Shown here: piece by piece, positions 6,607 to 14,942 of the stretch
Position numbering within the stretch: the first letter of the stretch is position 1
Layout: the number at the start of each line of letters is the position of its first letter
DNA from: Porticoccaceae bacterium UBA2002
GTDB taxonomy: Bacteria; Pseudomonadota; Gammaproteobacteria; Pseudomonadales; Porticoccaceae
Reading direction: 5' to 3'
Length of the DNA: 19,497 nucleotides
Assembly (NCBI GenBank): GCA_002334915.1
Contig: DDCQ01000024.1
Location: 1,448 to 20,944 of the forward strand
Notes under the pieces: model-generated
What the model was told of the DNA's origin: nothing
The model's input: only the letters and a program-made list of their open reading frames with translations
Database searches by the model: none
Program-made: the position numbers and the translations under genes

Positions 6607-7665
6607 ATGCTTATGTTAGCTCTCTATATCAGCCTGGCACTGGGGGTTTCATTTATCTGCTCACTGCTTGAAGCAACCCTGCTATCCCTAACCTCCACAT
6701 ACCTCGCAAGCCTAGACGACAAGCGCCCCAAGCTGGCATCCCTGTGGCGCGGCTTCAAAGAAGATATTGATAAGCCTCTGGCGGCCATACTATCCCTTAA
6801 CACCATAGCCCACACAGTGGGCGCAGCAGGTGCCGGCGCCCAGGCTACCAAGCTGTTTGGAGAGGTATATTTCGGTATTATCTCCGCCGTTTTGACGCTG
6901 CTGATTTTAGTGTTCTCAGAAATAATCCCCAAAACTCTGGGCGCCCGTTACTGGCAGCAGTTAGCGCCAGCCTGTGGCCATACTTTGCGCTGGGTCCAGT
7001 GGTCCATGTATCCCCTGGTAGTGGCTGCCAAATTCCTTACAGGGTGGCTGGCCCCCCAGAGCGAAGAGCCCACCTTGTCGAGAGATGATTTCCGCTTCCT
7101 GGCAACTGTGGGCCGCAGGGAAGGGGTGATTGATGCCGGTGAGGCAAATGCGATCGATGCTCTGTTAGCCTTTCGCGGGCTGGCAGCAAAGGATGTTATG
7201 ACCCCGCGAACGGTAATAGCCACGTTGCAGTCAGATCTGACCATTGCTCAGGTGCTGCAGGGCCATCCCGCCATCCGTTTCTCACGGATACCCATCTTTG
7301 AAGCCAACAGTGACGATATTGTGGGTTTTGTGCGCAAGGATGATATCTATAGATCTGCCGCCGAGGGGCATCTCGACAGGCTACTGATGGACCTAAAGCG
7401 GGACCTGCTCAGCGTGCTGGAGACCAAGGAGCTGCCAGATCTAATGCAGACCATGGTGAGCGAGCGAGTGTCTGTGAGTTTAGTGATCAATGAATATGGT
7501 GACCCCCTGGGCATAGCCACCATGGAAGATCTGGTCGAGACCATGTTAGGTATGGAGATCGTCGACGAATCCGACAGTCATATTGATATGCAACAGCGTG
7601 CCCGAGAGCTGTGGCGGCTGCGGGCAAAAGCTGCCGGACTGGACCTCGACGACGATTCAAAATAA
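6607..7665 (+). CDS. CNNM-type membrane protein with CBS domains (HlyC/CorC-like family)
   Basis: This is an inner-membrane protein of the DUF21/CNNM plus CBS-pair family, whose studied members take part in magnesium or cobalt transport or efflux. From the ATG at 6607 it has 352 residues. A first hydrophobic helix (LALYISLALGVSFICSLLEA) is followed by further segments near LSLNTIAHTVGAAGAGA and ISAVLTLLILVFSEIIPKTLGA, the latter carrying the family's conserved SEIIPKT. A fourth segment surrounds YPLVVAAKFLTGWL. The cytosolic CBS pair starts at VMTPRTVIATL and ends with LGIATMEDLVETMLG. The chain stops soon after, so the small C-terminal CorC/HlyC domain found in many relatives is absent. GGAG at 6594-6597, 9 bases before the ATG, supports this start over GTG 6571. 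Its end overlaps the antisense pilS remnant region. The exact transported ion is unknown. Confidence 0.88.
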   Translation: MLMLALYISLALGVSFICSLLEATLLSLTSTYLASLDDKRPKLASLWRGFKEDIDKPLAAILSLNTIAHTVGAAGAGAQATKLFGEVYFGIISAVLTLLILVFSEIIPKTLGARYWQQLAPACGHTLRWVQWSMYPLVVAAKFLTGWLAPQSEEPTLSRDDFRFLATVGRREGVIDAGEANAIDALLAFRGLAAKDVMTPRTVIATLQSDLTIAQVLQGHPAIRFSRIPIFEANSDDIVGFVRKDDIYRSAAEGHLDRLLMDLKRDLLSVLETKELPDLMQTMVSERVSVSLVINEYGDPLGIATMEDLVETMLGMEIVDESDSHIDMQQRARELWRLRAKAAGLDLDDDSK

Positions 7666-7898
7666 GCGCAACCTATCTGCGCTGCAGTTTGATGGATTAT
7701 GCTGTACAGCACAATGGTCAGTGAAAACAACTGCTGGTTACTGGTGCCTAGATAGTCACTGGCCAGCTGGAAATGGGTGAGGGCCAGAAACAGCACCGAC
7801 AGCACTAGTCGGTAACTTATATAGATGCGCAATAGCCTGGGCTTGTTGCCCTGATCAATTACGCTGTGCTGTGGATCAATAATGCCGGGCGGCACCAT
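7666..7898 (-). pseudogene. pilS: N-terminal stump of a PilS-type sensor histidine kinase
   Basis: On the minus strand an ATG at 7898 with a good binding site (GGAG, 8 bases away) opens a frame beginning MVPPGIIDPQ. Residues 20-60 read PRLLRIYISYRLVLSVLFLA and then LASDYLGTSNQQLFSL. This is the pattern of the PilS N-terminus (RLLRLYNLYR, first membrane helix, then LG..NPQLF), followed by the start of a second helix. After about residue 72 the resemblance ends where the antisense end of the CNNM gene begins. The frame stays open to 7578, but only as a shadow. The remaining membrane helices and the whole kinase core are missing. PilS normally works with PilR to control type IV pilin expression, and in Pseudomonas it lies next to bamD, just as here two genes from bamD on the same strand. 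Confidence 0.6.
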
Positions 7899-7977
7899 GC
7901 CTGAGTCTCCATCCCTGAAAAAATACTCTATTTAGAAAGGATAGACCCTGGGGGCATGGTTTGCTTGGGGTTAACTT

Positions 7978-8808
7978 CTAGTCGTAGACCGTGGCTATGG
8001 GCAGGCGTTTATGTTGGGTTTTGGTATAGATACCAATCAGGCGCTCGGCAGAATCGGCACTCACCTCTTTGCCCTCAAGGAAGTTATCAATATCATCGTA
8101 GGACATGCCCAGTACATCTTCATCCTGCTTTTGCGGGCTCAGACATTCCAAATCAGCAGTAGGAGTTTTGTTCACCACGGGGCCTGGCGCACCCATGGTG
8201 GCGGCCAGCAGGCGAACCTGACGCTTGCTGAGGCCAAATAATGGCGCCAGGTCACAGGCACCATCGCCAAATTTGGTATAAAAACCAGTGATGTTCTCGG
8301 CAGAGTGATCTGTACCCAGCACCAGCCCGCCCAGCATGCCGGCAATCTCGTACTGCGAGGCCATACGGGCTCTAGCTTTAAGATTGCCCTTGGCAAAATC
8401 TATCACCGCAGCATCGGGCAACAGGCCATTTTCACTCAGGGTTTCGCAGACCGAGCTATTAATACCGTCGGTGCCTTCTTTGATATTAACGGTTAATGTT
8501 TGGCTGGGCTTGATAAAGCCAAGAGAGATTTGGGCATCGTCTTCGTCCTGCTGCACGCCATAGGGCAGACGCACGGCTATAAAGCGATAGGCATCTACAC
8601 CCTCATGCTGATTGAGACCCTCGACTGCGAGCTGAGCCAGGCGCCCACAGGTTGAAGAGTCAACCCCGCCACTAATACCCAACACCAGGGTCTTGCACCC
8701 AGACAGAGTCAGCTGGTTTTGAATAAAGGCAACCCGTCGCTGTATTTCAAATTGTGGGTCAATCTCGGGCAGCACCCGCATTTCATCGATAATCGCGTGT
8801 CTGTTCAT
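7978..8808 (-). CDS. nadE: NAD+ synthetase (ammonia-dependent)
   Basis: NadE performs the last step of NAD+ synthesis, adenylating nicotinate adenine dinucleotide and amidating it with ammonia. The 276 residues match the short ammonia-dependent form; no glutaminase (nitrilase) domain is present. [19 protein letters not shown] (from residue 43) is the PP-loop ATP pyrophosphatase signature SGGx[15 protein letters not shown] and [20 protein letters not shown] are the conserved substrate and dimer-interface motifs, followed by [13 protein letters not shown] and the C-terminal [10 protein letters not shown]. The ATG at 8808 is preceded by ACAGGT close by, a modest binding site. It follows bamD by 34 bases on the same strand and was probably once followed by pilS, so a bamD-nadE unit is likely. 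Confidence 0.95.
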   Translation of the reverse strand: MNRHAIIDEMRVLPEIDPQFEIQRRVAFIQNQLTLSGCKTLVLGISGGVDSSTCGRLAQLAVEGLNQHEGVDAYRFIAVRLPYGVQQDEDDAQISLGFIKPSQTLTVNIKEGTDGINSSVCETLSENGLLPDAAVIDFAKGNLKARARMASQYEIAGMLGGLVLGTDHSAENITGFYTKFGDGACDLAPLFGLSKRQVRLLAATMGAPGPVVNKTPTADLECLSPQKQDEDVLGMSYDDIDNFLEGKEVSADSAERLIGIYTKTQHKRLPIATVYD

Positions 8809-8842
8809 CTGTACCTGTCACCAATCAAAAAGAGCAGGGAGA

Positions 8843-9829
8843 CTAGTCCATCAGTCCAAAGGTCAATCGATTCCAAATAGATCGGCCCTGCTTTTCACTA
8901 TCGTCGCCGGTTGTACCCGCTTCGCGAGCAACCCTGTTGTAGATATGACGAGAGTCAAAAGCCGGCGGCTGCACACGATCAATCAGCCCAAAGGTGATTT
9001 TGCCCAGCATAGAATTTTCGGCACTCAGCAACCGCTTGTCGTAGTCAAAAGCGCCATTGGCATCCAGGGAGGGGTACTCCGGGTAATTGGCTACCAGCAC
9101 CTTGACTGCATTATCAGCCAGCTCTTGAATCTCTAAGATGTTATACGCCTGAGCCATCACAGCCAGACCATCGGGAACCGCAGGAGACTGTTGAAAGTTT
9201 TCAACAACAAAACGACCGCGATTGGCCGCAGCCAGATAGGCACCGCGGGCAAAGTAGTAGTTGGCCACATGAATTTCGGCACGGGCAAGGTTATTGCGCA
9301 GATTTACCAGGCGTTTGCGAGCATCTGGTGCATATTGGCTTTTCGGGAATCGCGACAGCAGTTCGGTCAATGTGGCAAAGGCATCTCGCGCCGGGCCAAT
9401 ATCGCGCTTGGTGCTATCTGTGGGAATAAAGTTATCAAAGAACCCAGATGACTGGGAAATTTCAGATAGCCCCTTCACATAGAAGGCATAGTCCACATTG
9501 GGATGCTGGGGGTGCAGGCGAATAAAGCGATCTGCAGAGCCAATAGCCTCCTCATGGGCGCCAGATTTAAACTGCGCATAGATCAGCTCAAGCTGACCCT
9601 GCTCGGCATATTTGCCAAAGGGAAATTGAGACTCCAGAAGTTGCAGGTTACTAATGGCAACGCTCCAGTTACTGGCATTTAAGCTACTTTGAATTTTTTC
9701 GTAAAAATCTCTTTCGGTATAACCCGCAGTGTCATCCTCATTGGTCTCATCATCACCCCAGCCCAACCAGGAACAGCCAGAGGTGGTAGACAAACTTAAA
9801 ATCAACAAAATAAAAGCCATGTTTTTCAT
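8843..9829 (-). CDS. bamD: Outer membrane protein assembly factor BamD (ComL)
   Basis: BamD is the essential TPR lipoprotein of the BAM complex that folds beta-barrel proteins into the outer membrane. From the ATG at 9829 it has 328 residues, close to the longer Pseudomonas-type proteins. The N-terminus MKNMAFILLILSLSTTSGC is a lipoprotein signal with cysteine at residue 19 (a slightly loose lipobox, TSGC), followed by an acidic linker. TPR-type repeats cover most of the rest, with FYEKIQSSLNASNWSVAISN, LESQFPFGKYAEQGQLELIY, HPQHPNVDYAFYVKGLSE and RDAFATLTELLSRFPKSQYA clearly recognisable. GGGAA 6 bases upstream fixes this start; an ATG at 9874 would bury the signal peptide and is rejected. 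It is divergent from rluD across 74 bases and is followed by nadE. Confidence 0.95.
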   Translation of the reverse strand: MKNMAFILLILSLSTTSGCSWLGWGDDETNEDDTAGYTERDFYEKIQSSLNASNWSVAISNLQLLESQFPFGKYAEQGQLELIYAQFKSGAHEEAIGSADRFIRLHPQHPNVDYAFYVKGLSEISQSSGFFDNFIPTDSTKRDIGPARDAFATLTELLSRFPKSQYAPDARKRLVNLRNNLARAEIHVANYYFARGAYLAAANRGRFVVENFQQSPAVPDGLAVMAQAYNILEIQELADNAVKVLVANYPEYPSLDANGAFDYDKRLLSAENSMLGKITFGLIDRVQPPAFDSRHIYNRVAREAGTTGDDSEKQGRSIWNRLTFGLMD

Positions 9830-9903
9830 GTAAAATTCCCAGCGAAAGACGGAGTCGACAGCATTAGCGACCAAGCCCGGTATTTAACCACAGAGCACTA
9901 TTA

Positions 9904-10875
9904 GTGAACCAGCCCAACAGCGAAAATAACAGCTTTGACCATATTCAGATGTCAGCCCAGGTATCTTCGCAAGATTGCGGCAGACGGTTGGACCAGGTGG
10001 CGTCCGAATTGTTCTCTGATTACTCCAGAGCCAGGCTGCAGTCCTGGATAAAGGGCGGGCAGCTGAGAGTTGATGGCCAGATACAGGTGCCCAAACAAAA
10101 GCTATTGGGTGGCGAGACCCTGGTTATAGATGTCTATCTTGAGTCCGAGGGCGACTGGCAGCCAGAGAATATTCCCCTGCACATAGTTTATGAAGATGAA
10201 CATATTATTGTGCTCAACAAACCAGACAGCCTGGTGGTGCATCCGGCGGCCGGTAATCGCAGTGGCACCTTGCTTAATGGACTGCTCTACCACTGCCCCC
10301 AGCTAGAGTCTGTGCCCCGCGCCGGCATTGTGCACCGGCTGGATAAGGACACCACAGGTCTGATGGTAGTAGCCAAAACATTGCAGGCCCACACAGACCT
10401 GGTGGCGCAGTTGCAGGCCAGAACCGTTAGGCGCGAGTACGAAGCTATTGTCACAGGGGTTATGACCGGTGGCGGGCTGGTCGATCAGCCTATTGGCCGT
10501 CATCAGACCCAGCGCACCAAAATGGCAGTAAGGCCCGATGGCAAAGAGGCGCGCACCCATTATTCCCTGCTGCAGCGCTTTACCGGCCACAGCCATGTGC
10601 GACTCAGGCTGGAAACCGGGCGCACTCACCAGATTCGTGTGCATATGGCACATATTCGCTTTCCAATCGTAGGCGACGAAACCTATGCTGGACGTTTCCG
10701 CATCCACAGTGGTGCCAGGCCAGAATTGCGTGATGCCATACAAAACTTTGGCCGTCAGGCCCTGCATGCCCGCGAACTGGGTTTAATTCATCCGGGTAGC
10801 GGCGAGCTGGTGAGTTGGAGCTCAGAGCTGCCAGAGGACATACAGGCCCTGATTACATTGCTCGCCAATGACTAG
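9904..10875 (+). CDS. rluD: 23S rRNA pseudouridine(1911/1915/1917) synthase RluD
   Basis: RluD isomerises three uridines in helix 69 of 23S rRNA and is needed for normal ribosome assembly. An S4 RNA-binding domain comes first (RRLDQVASELFSDYSRARLQ, then GGQLRVDG), followed by the RsuA/RluD catalytic domain with NKPDSLVVHPAAGN, the catalytic HRLD motif (Asp147 in RAGIVHRLDKDTTGLMVVAK) and LETGRTHQIRVHMAH. It resembles E. coli RluD along its full length. The start is uncertain. GTG at 9904 gives 323 residues but has only a weak CAGAG upstream, while ATG at 9949 gives 308 residues beginning MSAQVSSQDCGRRLDQ, nearer the usual N-terminus, but shows no binding site. Its stop overlaps the start of pgeF by 8 bases, and the bamD-rluD divergence is the usual arrangement. 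Confidence 0.95.
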   Translation: MNQPNSENNSFDHIQMSAQVSSQDCGRRLDQVASELFSDYSRARLQSWIKGGQLRVDGQIQVPKQKLLGGETLVIDVYLESEGDWQPENIPLHIVYEDEHIIVLNKPDSLVVHPAAGNRSGTLLNGLLYHCPQLESVPRAGIVHRLDKDTTGLMVVAKTLQAHTDLVAQLQARTVRREYEAIVTGVMTGGGLVDQPIGRHQTQRTKMAVRPDGKEARTHYSLLQRFTGHSHVRLRLETGRTHQIRVHMAHIRFPIVGDETYAGRFRIHSGARPELRDAIQNFGRQALHARELGLIHPGSGELVSWSSELPEDIQALITLLAND

Positions 10876-11620
10876 TGTTATTACCCCCAACTGGCCCACT
10901 CCTGGGAATATTGGCGCTGCTATCACCACCAGACAGGGAGGCTGCAGCAGAGCGCCATTTGACAGCAACAATCTGGCCCTGCATGTGGGCGACGCCGAAA
11001 CTGCCGTGCAGTCCAATCGCAAGCGGCTGGCTGAGAGCCTGGGTTTATCTCAGCAGCCCCTGTGGCTGAACCAGGTGCATGGTACAGAGGTGATTTACGT
11101 TCCCGAAGCCAGTGCAGTCCCCACAGCAGATGCCAGTTTTACGGATAGACCTGAACAGGCCTGCGCAATTATGACTGCAGACTGTCTGCCAGTATTATTT
11201 TGCGATCAGCAGGGCACCCAGGTAGCCGCTGCCCATGCAGGTTGGCGCGGGCTATGCCATGGCATTTTGCGCAAAACAGTGGCCAGCTTTGCCAGGCCAG
11301 ATCAGGTGATGGCCTATCTGGGGCCAGCTATAGGCCCACAGGTATTCGAGGTTGGAGCAGAGGTGCTGGAGGCTTTTGTGCAGGGGGCCCAGGGAGCCCA
11401 GCAGATTGAAGCTATTCAAACTGCCTTTTTACCCAGCCAGCAGGGTAAATATCTTGCCGATCTCTGCGCTCTGGCCCGCGCAGAGCTAACAGGCTGCGGG
11501 GTAAGCGCTATTTATGGAGGTGATTACTGCACCCTTACCGATTCATCGCGGTTTTACTCCTACAGGCGAGAGGCAAAAACGGGTCGAATGGCCTCCCTCG
11601 TTTGGCTAAAAAATAGCTAG
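10868..11620 (+). CDS. pgeF: Peptidoglycan editing factor PgeF / YfiH family (multicopper polyphenol oxidase fold)
   Basis: Members of this family remove wrongly incorporated residues from peptidoglycan precursors (as described for E. coli YfiH), and related proteins also act on purine nucleosides. The 250-residue length is typical. The metal-site residues are all present: His71 in NQVHGTEV, Cys106 in TADCLPVLF and His123 in AAHAGWRGL. The family motif GPAIGPQVFEVG follows, and DYCTLTDSSRFYSYRREAKTG lies near the end. The ATG overlaps the rluD stop by 8 bases and has no clear ribosome binding site, so translation is probably coupled to rluD. The rluD-pgeF order is conserved in many gammaproteobacteria, although clpB, the common next gene, is absent here. 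Confidence 0.93.
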   Translation: MTSVITPNWPTPGNIGAAITTRQGGCSRAPFDSNNLALHVGDAETAVQSNRKRLAESLGLSQQPLWLNQVHGTEVIYVPEASAVPTADASFTDRPEQACAIMTADCLPVLFCDQQGTQVAAAHAGWRGLCHGILRKTVASFARPDQVMAYLGPAIGPQVFEVGAEVLEAFVQGAQGAQQIEAIQTAFLPSQQGKYLADLCALARAELTGCGVSAIYGGDYCTLTDSSRFYSYRREAKTGRMASLVWLKNS

Positions 11621-11698
11621 CAAAAACCAAGGTCTATGGGGGTTGTAAGCCTTTCATGCTCAGCCTCTAGGATAGTTGCATATTTGCCGTTTTAACAC

Positions 11699-11727
11699 TT
11701 GATAACCATAGGGTGTTCCATTAGAAT
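11699..11727 (+). promoter_or_regulatory. Sigma-70 promoter of the rplU-rpmA operon
   Basis: TTGATA (11699-11704) and TAGAAT (11722-11727) are separated by exactly 17 bases, each matching consensus in 5 of 6 positions. Transcription would begin near 11734, leaving a leader of about 90 bases before the rplU ATG. The leader starts with CCTCT-CGC-AGAGG, a small hairpin, and has a second possible stem (GGCCA with TGGTC). It may serve ribosomal-protein autoregulation, but no known L21 leader motif can be proven by eye. Confidence 0.7.
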
Positions 11728-11823
11728 TGCCGCCCTCTCGCAGAGGCTCTTGGTCTCGGGATAGTAAGCGACGGAATCTGGCCAGGATAACTTGTTTTGG
11801 TCACCCTAAATTTGGAGCAGAAC

Positions 11824-12138
11824 ATGTACGCAGTGATCAAAAGTGGCGGTAAACAGCATCGAGTCGTTGAGGGTGAAACCCTGCGTCTGGAAAAGTTGGA
11901 TGTAGCCACTGGTGACAATATCGATTTTGAAGAAGTCTTGATGGTCGGCGAAGGTGCTGAAGTCAAGATCGGTGCCCCTCTGGTAGATGGTGGCAAAGTG
12001 ACTGCTGAGGTTGTATCTCACGGCCGCGGTGACAAGGTGAATATTATTAAATTCCGTCGTCGCAAGCACTCGCGCACTCAGCAGGGCCACAGACAGTGGT
12101 ATACAGAAGTTAAAATTACCGGCATCAACGCTGGATAA
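11824..12138 (+). CDS. rplU: 50S ribosomal protein L21
   Basis: L21 binds 23S rRNA in the large subunit. From ATG 11824 the protein has 104 residues, the usual size, beginning [20 protein letters not shown]. Typical motifs follow: [33 protein letters not shown] and the end [14 protein letters not shown] at 11814-11817 with 6 bases of spacing selects this start; an in-frame upstream ATG at 11797 would add nine non-homologous residues. It is followed after 18 bases by rpmA in the universal rplU-rpmA pair. Confidence 0.98.
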   Translation: MYAVIKSGGKQHRVVEGETLRLEKLDVATGDNIDFEEVLMVGEGAEVKIGAPLVDGGKVTAEVVSHGRGDKVNIIKFRRRKHSRTQQGHRQWYTEVKITGINAG

Positions 12139-12156
12139 TTAAAAGAGGATATAGCA

Positions 12157-12414
12157 ATGGCTCACAAGAAAGCTGGTGGTAGTACTAGAAACGGTCGCGA
12201 TTCAGAGAGCAAACGCCTTGGTGTTAAAGTCTATGGTGGCCAGTCAATCAATGCAGGCGGCATTATTGTTCGTCAGCGCGGAACCAAGTTCCACCCAGGT
12301 AACGGCGTAGGCATTGGCAAAGATCACACATTGTTTGCGACAGAGACTGGCACTGTGCAGTTTGTACAGAAAGGCCCGCTCAACCGCAAATATGCAGAGG
12401 TGGTGTCCGCGTAA
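12157..12414 (+). CDS. rpmA: 50S ribosomal protein L27
   Basis: L27 sits near the peptidyl transferase centre with its N-terminal tail. The 85 residues start [20 protein letters not shown], the classic uncleaved gammaproteobacterial form, and continue with [22 protein letters not shown] and [11 protein letters not shown]. The binding site AGAGGA stands before the ATG. An intrinsic terminator follows 17 bases after the stop, ending the rplU-rpmA unit. Confidence 0.98.
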   Translation: MAHKKAGGSTRNGRDSESKRLGVKVYGGQSINAGGIIVRQRGTKFHPGNGVGIGKDHTLFATETGTVQFVQKGPLNRKYAEVVSA

Positions 12415-12430
12415 CGCTCACCCTGCATTT

Positions 12431-12458
12431 AAAAAAGCCCCCACGCGGGGCTTTTTTT
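12431..12458 (+). terminator. Rho-independent terminator of rplU-rpmA
   Basis: AAAAAAGCCCC and GGGGCTTTTTTT form a long stem around a short CACGC loop, ending in seven T. This is a textbook intrinsic terminator. The A-run on the left would also allow partial function on the minus strand. Confidence 0.93.
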
Positions 12459-12484
12459 ATGGGCGGGTATTTTTTAAGCCTCAA

Positions 12485-13719
<1,235 letters not shown>

Positions 13720-13725
13720 CCAAAC

Positions 13726-14850
13726 ATGACTAGAGATATTGCCAGAGATGCCAGGCGCTGGGTGATCAAAATCGGCAGCGCACTGCTGACCAATGATGGC
13801 GCAGGTCTGGACCGCAATGCCATAGATAGCTGGGTAGAGCAGATCGCCCAGTTGCTGGCCGCTGGCAACGAGGTGGTACTGGTTTCCTCTGGCGCCATTG
13901 CCGAGGGCATAGTGCGCCTGGGTTGGAAAACCCGCCCTGATAGCATTCACGAATTACAGGCTGCCGCTGCCGTGGGGCAAATGGGGCTTATTCAGGCCTA
14001 TGAAAGCAGCTTTATGCGCTTCGATCGCCACACAGCACAGATTCTTCTCGATCATGACGATATGGCCAATCGCCAGCGCTATCTCAATGCCCGCGGCGCA
14101 CTTCAGACATTAATTGGGTTAAACGTGGTGCCCATTGTCAATGAAAACGACACCGTGGTCACCGATGAGATTCGCTTTGGCGACAATGATCGTCTGGCCG
14201 CATTGGTAGCCAATCTGATCGATGCAGATATGCTGGTGATTCTCACCGACAAAGATGGCCTCTACGATGCCAATCCAGATACCCATCCAGATGCTCAGTT
14301 AATATCTGAGGCCATGGCTACTGATACTAAACTAGATTCACTGGCTGGCGGCAGTAGTGGCACCCTGGGTCGCGGCGGCATGGTAACCAAGTTGCAGGCC
14401 GCAAGACTGGCTGCTCGTTCCGGTTGCAGTACAGTGATCGCCGGTGGTCGCAATCACCATATATTGCATCAGGTGGCGGCCGGAAAAACGGTCGGCACAT
14501 TATTGTCGGCCGGTCAAAAACCTTTAGCCGCCCGCAAGCAGTGGTTGGCAGGACAGTTGCAGGTTAAGGGCTCACTGGTTCTGGATGCGGGAGCGGTTAA
14601 GGTACTTACCGATCAGGGCCGCAGCCTACTAGCCGTTGGCGTGAGCGCGGTTAAAGGCAAGTTTACCCGAGGCGAACTGGTTAGCTGTGTCGATGGCAAT
14701 GGTATTGAAATTGCTCGCGGGTTGGTGAACTACAACTCTGATGAGGCCGACCGAATCAAAGGTCAAAGCACCGAGTCAATTTCCAGTATTCTTGGCTATC
14801 GGGAAGATGATGAGCTTATTCATCGAGATAATCTGGTGGTTAGCCCCTAG
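13726..14850 (+). CDS. proB: Glutamate 5-kinase
   Basis: ProB phosphorylates L-glutamate as the first, proline-inhibited step of proline synthesis in the cytoplasm. The 374 residues match the two-domain form. The amino acid kinase domain shows [60 protein letters not shown] and [18 protein letters not shown]. The C-terminal PUA domain covers about residues 275-360, ending with [20 protein letters not shown]. The start is 6 bases after the obgE stop and has only a weak binding site, so expression is probably coupled to obgE, a common arrangement in Pseudomonas-like bacteria. The proA partner is not in the window. Confidence 0.97.
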   Translation: MTRDIARDARRWVIKIGSALLTNDGAGLDRNAIDSWVEQIAQLLAAGNEVVLVSSGAIAEGIVRLGWKTRPDSIHELQAAAAVGQMGLIQAYESSFMRFDRHTAQILLDHDDMANRQRYLNARGALQTLIGLNVVPIVNENDTVVTDEIRFGDNDRLAALVANLIDADMLVILTDKDGLYDANPDTHPDAQLISEAMATDTKLDSLAGGSSGTLGRGGMVTKLQAARLAARSGCSTVIAGGRNHHILHQVAAGKTVGTLLSAGQKPLAARKQWLAGQLQVKGSLVLDAGAVKVLTDQGRSLLAVGVSAVKGKFTRGELVSCVDGNGIEIARGLVNYNSDEADRIKGQSTESISSILGYREDDELIHRDNLVVSP

Positions 14851-14908
14851 GGTCCTAGTACCGCTCAGCCACAAACTTTCCCAATCACTCAAGCTTTATT
14901 TCGGTTAC

Positions 14909-14914
14909 TATAAT
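14909..14914 (+). promoter_or_regulatory. -10 element TATAAT before the molybdopterin oxidoreductase gene
   Basis: A perfect TATAAT lies 28 bases before the ATG at 14943, in the 92-base gap after proB. No convincing -35 or extended -10 accompanies it, so an activator may be needed, or the gene may also be read from proB. Confidence 0.35.
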
Positions 14915-14942
14915 TTGGCAACTAAATACCGGAGAGTAGAAG

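Noticed and set aside
9830..9874. Upstream ATG at 9874 extending BamD by 15 residues
   Set aside because: It would place 15 polar residues before the lipoprotein signal peptide. The ATG at 9829 has GGGAA at proper spacing and begins the signal peptide directly.
11734..11823. Riboswitch or known L21 leader before rplU
   Set aside because: Only small hairpins are visible, and no known conserved leader motif can be confirmed by eye. It is noted under the promoter rather than called as an RNA element.
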